A stretch of 64,000 nt of DNA from the NCBI RefSeq assembly GCF_004526345.1, contig NZ_CP038213.1:62001-126000 (forward strand), written 5' to 3'. The DNA is from Ornithinimicrobium flavum. Lineage in GTDB: Bacteria > Actinomycetota > Actinomycetes > Actinomycetales > Dermatophilaceae. Position numbers and translations under genes: made by a program. Below, piece by piece: positions 8,728-16,541 of the stretch (its first letter is position 1; each line of letters opens with the position of its first letter). The notes under the pieces were generated by a model. It did not search any database. It was not told the DNA's origin and saw nothing but the letters and a program-made list of their open reading frames with translations.

Positions 8728-9075
8728 ATGACCTTCGTGTACTCGTTCCTCGTCTTCCTGCACATCGTCGGCGCCGCAGCCCTCGTCGGCGGGTGGCTCA
8801 TGACCTTCCGCACGCCCACCGTCGGGTTCTGGCAGCACGTCGGGGCGTGGGTGCAGCTCGTGACGGGTCTGCTCCTGGTGGGCCTGCTGGAGATGGACGA
8901 CGCGGAGGTGAACCAAGTCAAGATCGGGATCAAGCTCGTGGTCCTCATCGGCGTCCTCGTCGCCGCCTTCCTCGGTCGCCGGGCCGTCAAGCGGGGCGCC
9001 TCGGTCCCGGTGGGCATGGCCCACGCGGTCGGCGGGCTCGCGCTGATCAACATCGCCATCGCCGTCTTCTGGTGA
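8728..9075 (+). CDS. conserved four-helix membrane protein
   Basis: Protein of 115 residues with about four hydrophobic segments: FLVFLHIVGAAALVGGWLM, WVQLVTGLLLVGLL, KLVVLIGVLVAAFLG and GGLALINIAIAVFW. A His in the first helix (FLHIVG) recalls small heme-type membrane proteins, but no second ligand is clear. It is divergent from a TetR regulator with an operator at its promoter, so it is likely induced by the TetR ligand. The function is unknown. Confidence 0.8.
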   Translation: MTFVYSFLVFLHIVGAAALVGGWLMTFRTPTVGFWQHVGAWVQLVTGLLLVGLLEMDDAEVNQVKIGIKLVVLIGVLVAAFLGRRAVKRGASVPVGMAHAVGGLALINIAIAVFW

Positions 9076-9099
9076 CGGCCGGCGGTCGACCCGGCTGCT

Positions 9100-9126
9100 C
9101 CGGGCTCACCGGGCTCACCGGGCTCA
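9100..9126. repeat. 9-bp tandem repeat, three copies
   Basis: CCGGGCTCA is repeated three times head to tail between the membrane gene and the phosphotransferase. No function is evident. Confidence 0.7.
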
Positions 9127-9154
9127 CCCGAGGAGACGCGCGAAGCCGGGTGCC

Positions 9155-10084
9155 GTGACCTCCGCCCCCGGGGTGCCGCGGGAGACCGGCCCGGACCCTG
9201 CGGTCGTCGCCCAGCTCCTCCGCGCGCAGGCACCCCGGTGGGCGCACCTCCCGGTCCGCCCGACCCCGACCTCCGGCAGCAGCACCTGGGTCTACCGCCT
9301 GGGCGACGAGCTGGCCGTCCGGCTGCCGCGGTCCGACGGGAACGTCCCGGACCTCCTGAACGAGGTGCGCTGGCTCCCCCACCTCTCTGACCGGCTGCCG
9401 GTCGTCATACCCCGGGTCGTCGCCGTCGGAGAACCCACGGAACACTTCCCGCGCCCGTGGACCGTCGTCTCGTGGGTGACCGGGGACCCTCCCCGACAGC
9501 TCGATCCGAATCAGCAGGGCCGGCTCGCCCGGACCCTCGGGCGCTTCCTGAGGAGCCTGCACGAGCTCGACACGTATGGAGCCCCCGCCGGGGCTGCGTC
9601 GTGGGGCTACCGGTGCGGGGAGCCGGTCACTGACACCATCGACGCGTGGGCGGAGCACGCTGCGGCAGCTCTCACCGACGTCTTCGACGAGGCGGCGGTG
9701 CGTGAGGCGTGGCGGCGGCTGCGCGACGTGCCGCCCGCCACCGGACCGCCGTGCCTCGTGCACACCGACGTGTCGGCGGAGAACGTCCTGACCCACGCCG
9801 ACGGGCGTCTGGCGGGGGTCATCGACTTCGGGGGGACGGGCGTCGGCGACAGGTCGGTCGACCTCCTGTACGCGTGGAGCCTCCTGGAGGCGCCGGCTCG
9901 CGAGCAGCTCCGGGTCGAGGCGGGGGCCGACGAGGCGACGTGGACCCGGGCGCGGGCGTGGGCCTTCGTCGGCCCGGGGCTGCGCACGATCGCCGGCTAC
10001 CGCGACGTCATGCCGGCGCGGACCGCGCGTCTCACCCGGATGGTGGAGGCCGTGGCGGCAGAGGTCGGCGTCCGGCTGTGCTGA
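9155..10084 (+). CDS. aminoglycoside phosphotransferase (APH) family protein
   Basis: Kinase-like protein of 309 residues. The catalytic loop is HTDVSAEN (H203, D205, N210) and the metal-binding motif is IDFGG at 223-227, in the order of APH/choline-kinase fold enzymes. The N-lobe has LAVRLPR, where Arg replaces the usual Lys of the ATP-contact strand, as in some APH subfamilies. The start is GTG at 9155. It may phosphorylate an aminoglycoside, macrolide or an unrelated metabolite. Antibiotic resistance cannot be inferred from sequence alone. Confidence 0.85.
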   Translation: MTSAPGVPRETGPDPAVVAQLLRAQAPRWAHLPVRPTPTSGSSTWVYRLGDELAVRLPRSDGNVPDLLNEVRWLPHLSDRLPVVIPRVVAVGEPTEHFPRPWTVVSWVTGDPPRQLDPNQQGRLARTLGRFLRSLHELDTYGAPAGAASWGYRCGEPVTDTIDAWAEHAAAALTDVFDEAAVREAWRRLRDVPPATGPPCLVHTDVSAENVLTHADGRLAGVIDFGGTGVGDRSVDLLYAWSLLEAPAREQLRVEAGADEATWTRARAWAFVGPGLRTIAGYRDVMPARTARLTRMVEAVAAEVGVRLC

Positions 10085-10184
10085 GCGGCCGTGGAGGCTC
10101 GACGGTGAGGTTGCCCCGCAGGTGAGGGTGCCCAGGGGCGAGCCCGCCCCCGGGCGGCGGACACCCTTCACGGCAGGCCTCTGT

Positions 10185-10204
10185 CCCGGCCCGTGAGGGC
10201 CGGG
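10185..10204. terminator. hairpin between convergent genes
   Basis: CCCGGCCC-GTGA-GGGCCGGG is a perfect 8-bp stem with a 4-nt loop and no T tract. It lies between the convergent APH and HNH genes. Confidence 0.5.
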
Positions 10205-10216
10205 TGCGGGGCGCGG

Positions 10217-11548
10217 TCATCGGAGGTGCCAGGTGACGCCGAAGGCGGTCACGGTCGCGGTGAGGTCGTTGTCATGGACCCACGTGTGGTGCCGGGGACA
10301 GAGGAGCGCGTAGTTGGACACGTCGGACTTCCCGCCCCGGGACCACCACACGACGTGATGGGCGTCGCACCAGGTCGCGGGTACGGAGCATCCAGGGATG
10401 GTGCAGCACTGGTCGCGCCTCGCCAGCTGGATCCGCTGCCCGGGGGTCACCAGGCGCTTGGCCCGGCCCTGGTCGAGGACCTCGCCCTCGCTCCCCAGCA
10501 CCACCGGGATGAGGTCGGCCTCGCAGGCCAGCCGACGGATCGTCTCCGCGGTCACGGTGGCGCCGTCGAGGGTGCTGCCGCACCCGGCCTGCGTCGTGGT
10601 CTCCGACAGCATGCGCCGGAGCACCTCGAAGTCCAGCGAGACGACGAGCGCGGCCTTGGACGTGGTCGGCTCGCCCTTGGTGCCGGCCACGCCCCGCCGC
10701 AGCACGGTGAGGAAGGCGTCGTAGCGGCGCTGCCCCGGGGTCCGGGTGTCGACCACGCCGGTGGCCTCCTGCTCCTCCTGGGAGGCGGGAGCGGCCAGCG
10801 GGGAGGTCAGGATGGCCCGGACGGCCTCGTAGTCACCGTCGTCGCCGAAGGTCATGATGATCCGCTTCACCGACCCGTCGGCGAGGCTGGACTCGTGCAG
10901 GTCACGCAGCGAGCGGCGGGCCTTGTTGGCCTCGTCGTGGTCCTTCTCCCGCAGGCAGCGCCGCACCATCTCCGTCAGCGTGCGCCCCAGCGCCGCGTCG
11001 TCGACCCCGTCGTCGCACGCGGCGTCGACCAGCGTCGTCACCAGATCGGCATACAGCTCGGTCGTGATCGCTCCCCGCACGCGCTGCAGCGACCGGAGCA
11101 GCCGAGCCGCCCGCGCCAGGCCCAGGCCCCGCTCGAGGACCGCCCCGACCACGGCCGCGTGGACCGGCTCACTGCCGGCCGAGGCCACCTTCGCCAGGTC
11201 CCGCACCGCCGGGCCGTCCAGGTCCGGGCAGCGCATCGCGAGCCAGTCGACCAGCCCGAAGCCGCTGCCCAGGTGCAACCCGCGCTGGGCCGCCTCGCAC
11301 GCCAGCCGCACCCGGGTGCGCATCAGCGTCGCGCCGACGTGCCCGACCTGGTCGAAGCCGTCCGCGACCTGGGTGTCCTGCAGCAGCGCCACCCCGCGCA
11401 CCGCGGTCTCGGCGATCATCGCGTCACGCCCGGCGCCGCGCAGGCGCGAGGTCACCACCTCACCGGGGGTCCGTGCCGCGGGCAGCCCTCCCTCGGCGAG
11501 CTCCGCTGCCCCGAGCCTCAGGATGTCACCGCCCCACGTCCCCTTCAT
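10217..11548 (-). CDS. HNH endonuclease, DUF222 (13E12 repeat) family
   Basis: Protein of 443 residues with a helical DUF222 region and a C-terminal HNH nuclease motif: CTIPGCSVPATWCDAHHVV, WSRGG and NYALLCPRHH. The ATG at 11548 is preferred because TACACT lies 7 nt upstream (leaderless). An alternative ATG at 11569 has GGAGG about 10 nt upstream. DUF222/HNH genes are common, multi-copy and mobile in actinobacteria. Several M. tuberculosis 13E12 genes are in the LexA regulon, and an SOS-like box covers this promoter. Its role in DNA damage or mobility is unproven. Confidence 0.88.
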   Translation of the reverse strand: MKGTWGGDILRLGAAELAEGGLPAARTPGEVVTSRLRGAGRDAMIAETAVRGVALLQDTQVADGFDQVGHVGATLMRTRVRLACEAAQRGLHLGSGFGLVDWLAMRCPDLDGPAVRDLAKVASAGSEPVHAAVVGAVLERGLGLARAARLLRSLQRVRGAITTELYADLVTTLVDAACDDGVDDAALGRTLTEMVRRCLREKDHDEANKARRSLRDLHESSLADGSVKRIIMTFGDDGDYEAVRAILTSPLAAPASQEEQEATGVVDTRTPGQRRYDAFLTVLRRGVAGTKGEPTTSKAALVVSLDFEVLRRMLSETTTQAGCGSTLDGATVTAETIRRLACEADLIPVVLGSEGEVLDQGRAKRLVTPGQRIQLARRDQCCTIPGCSVPATWCDAHHVVWWSRGGKSDVSNYALLCPRHHTWVHDNDLTATVTAFGVTWHLR

Positions 11549-11549
11549 G

Positions 11550-11563
11550 CGAACAAGTGTACG
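11550..11563. promoter_or_regulatory. SOS (LexA)-like box over the HNH promoter
   Basis: CGAACAAGTGTACG differs at one base from the actinobacterial LexA consensus CGAAC-N4-GTTCG. It overlaps the TACACT -10 box (11556-11561, minus strand) of the HNH gene, the place where LexA would repress. Confidence 0.55.
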
Positions 11564-11666
11564 AAACATGACCGACAGACCCTCCGTGACACGCCGTCGT
11601 GGGCACCGCTCGACACCGGAGGGGTCGGCCACGAGGGCAGGTGGGTCGGCGGGCCACACTGTGGGG

Positions 11667-12470
11667 GTGACCTCCGGCTTCGACGAGCACCGCGACGACT
11701 GGCGCTCCTACGCCGCCACCCCCTGGAGCCGCATCCGGTATGCCTTGGTCCGGCAGGTCCTCGCCGACCACCTCGGCGACGCCACCGCGGGCGCGCCCCG
11801 GCTCCGGGTGCTGGACTTGGGTGGCGCAGACGGCCTGGACGCGCTGCCCCTGGCCCGCCTCGGGCACGACGTGACGGTGCTCGACCCCGCACCCGAGCTG
11901 CTGGCGGACGCGCGAGCACGCGGGCTCCGGACCCGTCTCGGTGGCCTCGACGACCTGCACGACCTCACCACTGCCCGGGAACCCGCTGACCTCCCCGACC
12001 CCGCCGACCTCCCCGACCTCGGACCGGTGGACGCCGTGCTCTGCCACTACGTGCTGCAGTACCGCCCCGACGAGGACGCCGACCTGGCCCGCCTCGTCGC
12101 CACGGTCCGGCCCGGCGGCCTGATCTCCGTCGTCCTGCCCAACCCCGACCACCGCGTACTCACCGCGTTCCTGCGCGACGGCCCCGAGGAGGCGCTCGCG
12201 GAGATCGACCGGTCCGAGGCGCCCACCCTCACGTTCGGCACGCAGGTCCGCAAGATCCCCCTCCCGCGCGTCGAGCAGGTGCTCACCGACCTGGGTGCGC
12301 AGGTGGTCGAGGTCGTCGGCGGCCGGATCGTCGGCGACCTGCTCCTGGACAACGACCCCAAGCACGACCCGGACTTCTACGCGAGCTGGGAACGCCTCGA
12401 GCTGGCACTCTCCCGCCGCGACCCGTTCCGCCGGCTCGGCCAGTTCTACGGCGTCCTCGCCCGGGTATGA
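11667..12470 (+). CDS. class I SAM-dependent methyltransferase (SmtA/CmoM-like)
   Basis: Methyltransferase of 267 residues. Motif I is VLDLGGADGLDAL near residues 48-60, followed by VTVLDPA (acidic ribose contact) and VRPGGLISVVLPN. The C-terminal half fits small-molecule or tRNA-modifying CmoM-like enzymes. The GTG at 11667 is used, with CACACT 6 nt upstream as a weak leaderless promoter. It stands alone between the divergent HNH gene and the convergent ABC operon. The substrate is unknown. Confidence 0.8.
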   Translation: MTSGFDEHRDDWRSYAATPWSRIRYALVRQVLADHLGDATAGAPRLRVLDLGGADGLDALPLARLGHDVTVLDPAPELLADARARGLRTRLGGLDDLHDLTTAREPADLPDPADLPDLGPVDAVLCHYVLQYRPDEDADLARLVATVRPGGLISVVLPNPDHRVLTAFLRDGPEEALAEIDRSEAPTLTFGTQVRKIPLPRVEQVLTDLGAQVVEVVGGRIVGDLLLDNDPKHDPDFYASWERLELALSRRDPFRRLGQFYGVLARV

Positions 12471-12524
12471 CGCACCGCTCACCGGTGCAGGGCCGCCTCC
12501 CGGCGGGCCACGCCATACCGGTCG

Positions 12525-14552
12525 TCAGCCGACCGGCTGCCCGTCCGGCTCCTCTAGGCTGACCGCCGCCCCGCTGAACTGCGAGGCGTGCAGCCGGGCG
12601 TAGGCCCCGTCCTGCGCGAGCAACTCCTCGTGGGTGCCCTGCTCGACGATCCGCCCCGACTCCATGACGAGGATGAGGTCGGCGTCGCGGATCGTGGAGA
12701 GCCGGTGGGCGATGACGAAGGAGGTCCGGTCGGCCCGCAGCCGCGCCATCGCCTCCTGCACCAGCAGCTCGGTGCGGGTGTCGACCGAGGAGGTCGCCTC
12801 GTCGAGGATGAGCAGGGAGGGCTGGGAGACGAAGGCGCGGGCGATGGTGATGAGCTGACGCTCACCGACCGACACGGTCGACCCCTCGTCGTCGAGCACG
12901 GTGTCGTAGCCCTCGGGCAGGTGCTGGACGAAGCGGTCGACGTAGGCCGCCTCGGCCGCCGCCTGCACCTCTTCCGCGGTCGCACCCGGCCGGCCGTAGG
13001 CGATGTTCTCCGCGATCGTGCCCTCGAAGAGCCAGGTGTCCTGCAGCACCATCCCGACCCGGGAGCGCAGGTCCTCGCGGGTCATCGTCGTGATGTCCCG
13101 CCCGTCCAGCGTGATCCGCCCGCCGTCCAGCTCGTAGAAGCGCAGGATGAGGTTGACCAGCGTCGTCTTCCCCGCCCCCGTGGGCCCCACGATGGCGACC
13201 GTCTGCCCCGGCTCGGCGACCAGCGACAGGTCCTCGATGAGCGGCTCCTCGCCGTAGGAGAAGCTGACGTCCTCGAAGGCGATCCGCCCCGGGCCGCCGT
13301 CCCGGCCGGCGGTCTCGACCCCCTCCGGGTCCGGCCGCTGCTGCTCGGCGTCGAGCAGCTCGAAGACCCGCTCGGCCGAGGCCACGCCCGACTGCAGCAG
13401 GTTGGCCATCGAGGCGACCTGGGTGACGGGCTGGGTGAACTGGCGGGAGTACTGGATGAAGGCCTGCACGTCGCCCAGCGACAGCGTGCCGGTCGCCACC
13501 CGCAGCCCCCCGACGACCGCCACGAGCACGTAGCCGAGGTTCCCGATGAGGAACATCGCCGGCATGATCACGCCGCTCATGAACTGCGCGCGCCAGGTCA
13601 CGTCGAAGAGCTGCTCGTTGGTCTCCCGCATGCGCGCCCCGACCTCCTCGCGCCGGCCGAAGACGGTGACCAGCTCGTGGCCGGTGAAGGCCTCCTCGAT
13701 CTGCCCGTTGAGGGTGCCGGTGTGCGCCCACTGCGCCTTGAAGAGCTTCTGGCTCCGCGAGGCGATGAGCAGCGTCACCACCACCGAGACGGGGATGGTG
13801 AGCACCGCGATGATCGTCAGCACCGGGCTGATCCACAGCATCATGCCCAGGATCGCGATGACGGTGACCAGCGCGTTGAGCAGCTGACCGAAGGTCTGCT
13901 GCAGGGTCTGCTGCAGGTTGTCCAGGTCGTTGGTGACGCGGGAGAGGGTCTCGCCGCGCGGCTGCCGGTCGAAGTAGGACAGCGGCAGCCGGTGCAGCTG
14001 GTCCTCGGCGTCCGAGCGCAGGTCGCGCACCGTCCACATCGAGATCCGGTTGACCAGGCGGGTGGAGATCCACATGAGCAGGGCGCCGACGGCATACAGG
14101 GCGATGACCAGCGCGATCGTGCGCCCGACCGCGCCGGTGTCCACCCCCTGGCCGATGACGAGGTGGGGTGTCCCCTCGATCATGTCGGCGAAGGTGTCCT
14201 GCCCCTGCGAGCGCAGGATGGCCGCCACGTCCTCGGGGGGCGTCCCGGCCGGGAAGGTGTCGCCGAGCCGGTTGCCGAGCAGGCCGGCGAAGACGTAGTC
14301 GGTGGCCCGGCCGAGCACCCGCGGGCCGAGGGTCGACAGCAGGACGGCGCCGATCGTCAGCAGGACGGACAGGCCGACGAGCATCCGGTATGGCGCGAGC
14401 CGGCCGAAGAGGCGCCGCGCCGACGCCTTGAAGTCGCTGGGCTTCTCCACGGGGACGCCGAAGCTGCCGTGACCGCCGGGGCGGGGGCCGCGCACGGGCA
14501 CGGGGCGGGGGGCCTCGTGCTCCCGCTCGTCCGCGGTGTCGCGCTCGCTCAT
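12525..14552 (-). CDS. heterodimeric ABC exporter, subunit with catalytic Glu
   Basis: Fused membrane and ATPase protein of 675 residues. It has a polar N-terminal tail of about 50 residues, six membrane helices and an NBD with Walker A GPTGAGKTT (456-464), Walker B LLILDEA with catalytic E585, and H-loop His616. The signature is degenerate (VSVGE at 560-564 instead of LSGGQ). Its start overlaps the partner's stop by 1 nt (TGATG). With the partner it forms an asymmetric transporter of the BmrCD/TmrAB type. An insertion between helices 1 and 2 (about residues 95-140) is longer than usual. Confidence 0.92.
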   Translation of the reverse strand: MSERDTADEREHEAPRPVPVRGPRPGGHGSFGVPVEKPSDFKASARRLFGRLAPYRMLVGLSVLLTIGAVLLSTLGPRVLGRATDYVFAGLLGNRLGDTFPAGTPPEDVAAILRSQGQDTFADMIEGTPHLVIGQGVDTGAVGRTIALVIALYAVGALLMWISTRLVNRISMWTVRDLRSDAEDQLHRLPLSYFDRQPRGETLSRVTNDLDNLQQTLQQTFGQLLNALVTVIAILGMMLWISPVLTIIAVLTIPVSVVVTLLIASRSQKLFKAQWAHTGTLNGQIEEAFTGHELVTVFGRREEVGARMRETNEQLFDVTWRAQFMSGVIMPAMFLIGNLGYVLVAVVGGLRVATGTLSLGDVQAFIQYSRQFTQPVTQVASMANLLQSGVASAERVFELLDAEQQRPDPEGVETAGRDGGPGRIAFEDVSFSYGEEPLIEDLSLVAEPGQTVAIVGPTGAGKTTLVNLILRFYELDGGRITLDGRDITTMTREDLRSRVGMVLQDTWLFEGTIAENIAYGRPGATAEEVQAAAEAAYVDRFVQHLPEGYDTVLDDEGSTVSVGERQLITIARAFVSQPSLLILDEATSSVDTRTELLVQEAMARLRADRTSFVIAHRLSTIRDADLILVMESGRIVEQGTHEELLAQDGAYARLHASQFSGAAVSLEEPDGQPVG

Positions 14553-16297
14553 CAGGCCACCTCCCCCGCGGCCGCGAACTCCTGGGACCGGGCGATCTCG
14601 GCGTAGGTCTCGTTGCCCGCCATCAGCTCGTCGTGGGTGCCGAGGCCGACCACCCGCCCCTCGTCGAGCACGACGATCTGGTCGGCGTCGACGACGGTGC
14701 TGACCCGCTGGGCGACGACGATGACCGTGGCCGCGCGGGTCACCGGCCGCAGCGCCGCCCGCAGCCGCGCGTCGGTCGAGACGTCGAGCGCGGAGAAGGA
14801 GTCGTCGAAGAGGTAGATGTCGGGCCGGGCGACGAGGGCCCGGGCGATGCACAGCCGCTGCCGCTGCCCGCCGGAGACATTGGTGCCGCCCTGGGCGATC
14901 GGGTGCTCGAGGCCGTCGGCATACCGGCTGACGAAGTCCTCCGCCTGGGCGACCCGCAGCGCCTCCCACAGCTCGTCGTCGGTGGCATCGGGGTTGCCGA
15001 AGCGCAGGTTGGAGGCGACGGTGCCGGAGAAGAGGTAGGGCCGCTGGGGCACGATGGCCACCCGGGACCACAGGTCGCGCGGGGCGAGGTCGCGCACGTC
15101 GATCCCGTCGACGCGCACCGTCCCCCCGGTGACGTCGGCGAGCCGGGGTATGAGGCGCAGCAGCGTGGTCTTGCCCGAGCCGGTGCCGCCGACGATCGCC
15201 GTGGTCGTGCCCGGCCGGGCGCGCAGCGAGATGTCGTGCAGGACGGGCGCCTCGGCCCCGGGGTAGGTGAAGTCGACGGCCTCCAGGTCGACGGTCCCCA
15301 CGACGTGGTCGGCGTCGGGCCGGACGGGGTGCTCGGGCGTGACCACGGTGGAGTCGGTCTCCAGGACGGCGCCGATCCGCTCGGCCGAGACGGACGCCCG
15401 CGGGATCATCGTCGCCACCATCGTCGCCATCATGATCGACATGAGGATCTGGATGAGGTAGCTGATGTAGGCGGTGAGCGCACCGACCTCCATCTGCCCG
15501 GCCTCGACCCGCTGGGCGCCGAACCAGATGACGCCGACGCTGGAGAGGTTCATCACCAGCATGACGATCGGGAACATCAGCGCCATGAGGTCACCGACCT
15601 TGAGGCCGATGCCGGTGAGCTCGGTGTTGGTCCGCCGGAAGCGCTCGGTCTCCTCGCGCTCGCGGGTGAAGGCGCGCACGACCCGCACGCCGCTGATCTG
15701 CTCGCGCAGGATGCGGTTGACCGCGTCGAGCTGCTTCTGCTGCGCGCGGAAGAGCGGCACCATCCGCCAGATGACCAGGCCGATGGCGAGGAGCAGCACG
15801 CCGACCGCCACGGCGATGAGCGGCCAGAGCCCGACGTCCTGGCGCATCGCCATGTAGACGCCGCCCACCCCGGTGATCGGTGCGGCCACGAGCATGACGA
15901 GCGCCATGAAGGTCATCTGCTGGATCTGCTGCACGTCGTTGGTGTTGCGGGTGATGAGGGTCGCCGCGCCGAACTGCCCCAGCTCGCGCGAGGAGAAGCT
16001 GAGGACCCGGTCGAAGACCCGGACCCGCAGGTCGCGACCCACCGACATGGCGGTCCGGGCCGCCGCCCACGTCGCGCCCACCTGGGCGACCGCCTGGACG
16101 GCGCTGACGGCGAGCATGACCCCGCCCAGCCGCCAGATCGTCGCGGTGTCGCCGCGGGCGATGCCGTCGTCGATGATGTCGGCGTTGAGGGTGGGCAGCC
16201 ACAGGGAGGCGATCGTCGCGACGAGCTGGAGCACCAGCACCCCCACGATGAGCCCGGTGTAGGGCCGCAGCTGGCGGCGCAGCAGTCGGGTCAGCAC
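14552..16297 (-). CDS. heterodimeric ABC exporter, subunit with degenerate Walker B
   Basis: First gene of the pair, 581 residues. Six membrane helices are followed by an NBD with Walker A GGTGSGKTT (370-378) and signature VSGGQ (474-478). The Walker B motif reads IYLFDD, with Asp499 where the catalytic Glu belongs, and the H-loop His is Gln530. These defects fall in the same composite site as the partner's degenerate signature, as in known heterodimeric exporters. The start is GTG with a CACAAT box 6 nt upstream. Drug, lipid or peptide export is likely. Confidence 0.92.
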   Translation of the reverse strand: MLTRLLRRQLRPYTGLIVGVLVLQLVATIASLWLPTLNADIIDDGIARGDTATIWRLGGVMLAVSAVQAVAQVGATWAAARTAMSVGRDLRVRVFDRVLSFSSRELGQFGAATLITRNTNDVQQIQQMTFMALVMLVAAPITGVGGVYMAMRQDVGLWPLIAVAVGVLLLAIGLVIWRMVPLFRAQQKQLDAVNRILREQISGVRVVRAFTREREETERFRRTNTELTGIGLKVGDLMALMFPIVMLVMNLSSVGVIWFGAQRVEAGQMEVGALTAYISYLIQILMSIMMATMVATMIPRASVSAERIGAVLETDSTVVTPEHPVRPDADHVVGTVDLEAVDFTYPGAEAPVLHDISLRARPGTTTAIVGGTGSGKTTLLRLIPRLADVTGGTVRVDGIDVRDLAPRDLWSRVAIVPQRPYLFSGTVASNLRFGNPDATDDELWEALRVAQAEDFVSRYADGLEHPIAQGGTNVSGGQRQRLCIARALVARPDIYLFDDSFSALDVSTDARLRAALRPVTRAATVIVVAQRVSTVVDADQIVVLDEGRVVGLGTHDELMAGNETYAEIARSQEFAAAGEVA

Positions 16298-16413
16298 CCG
16301 CCCATTGTGCTCCGCCGACCAGGGAGACGGGAACGGTGTTGGCCCACGGTGGTATGGGGTGGGTGTGACGGACGGGAGATGTGGGGCGTCCGTTCACCCT
16401 TGAGGGTGGGATA

Positions 16414-16452
16414 CGTGATAGGAGCGTGATCAGATCGTGATCGGATCGTGAT
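16414..16452. promoter_or_regulatory. four CGTGAT direct repeats with 11-bp period
   Basis: CGTGAT occurs at 16414, 16425, 16436 and 16447, exactly 11 bp apart and so on one face of the helix. The array ends 33 bp upstream of the TAGGGT box at 16485. This geometry suits an OmpR-family activator. A single GTTCACC lies nearby at 16392. Confidence 0.6.
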
Positions 16453-16484
16453 GTAGGCCCGGTGCTTCCAGGGGCCGTCCAGCC

Positions 16485-16490
16485 TAGGGT
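16485..16490 (+). promoter_or_regulatory. -10 box (TAGGGT) of the S8 protease gene
   Basis: TAGGGT lies 51 nt before the ATG at 16542. The resulting leader would carry the AAAGGAG ribosome-binding site at 16526-16532. Confidence 0.45.
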
Positions 16491-16541
16491 CGGGGTGGTG
16501 CGCCGTCCCGGGTGCGCCCTTCATCAAAGGAGATGGATTCG

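Noticed and set aside
9155..10084. Calling the APH-fold protein an antibiotic resistance gene
   Set aside because: The APH fold also covers choline, fructosamine and other kinases. No substrate-specific residues can be recognised, so only the family is given.
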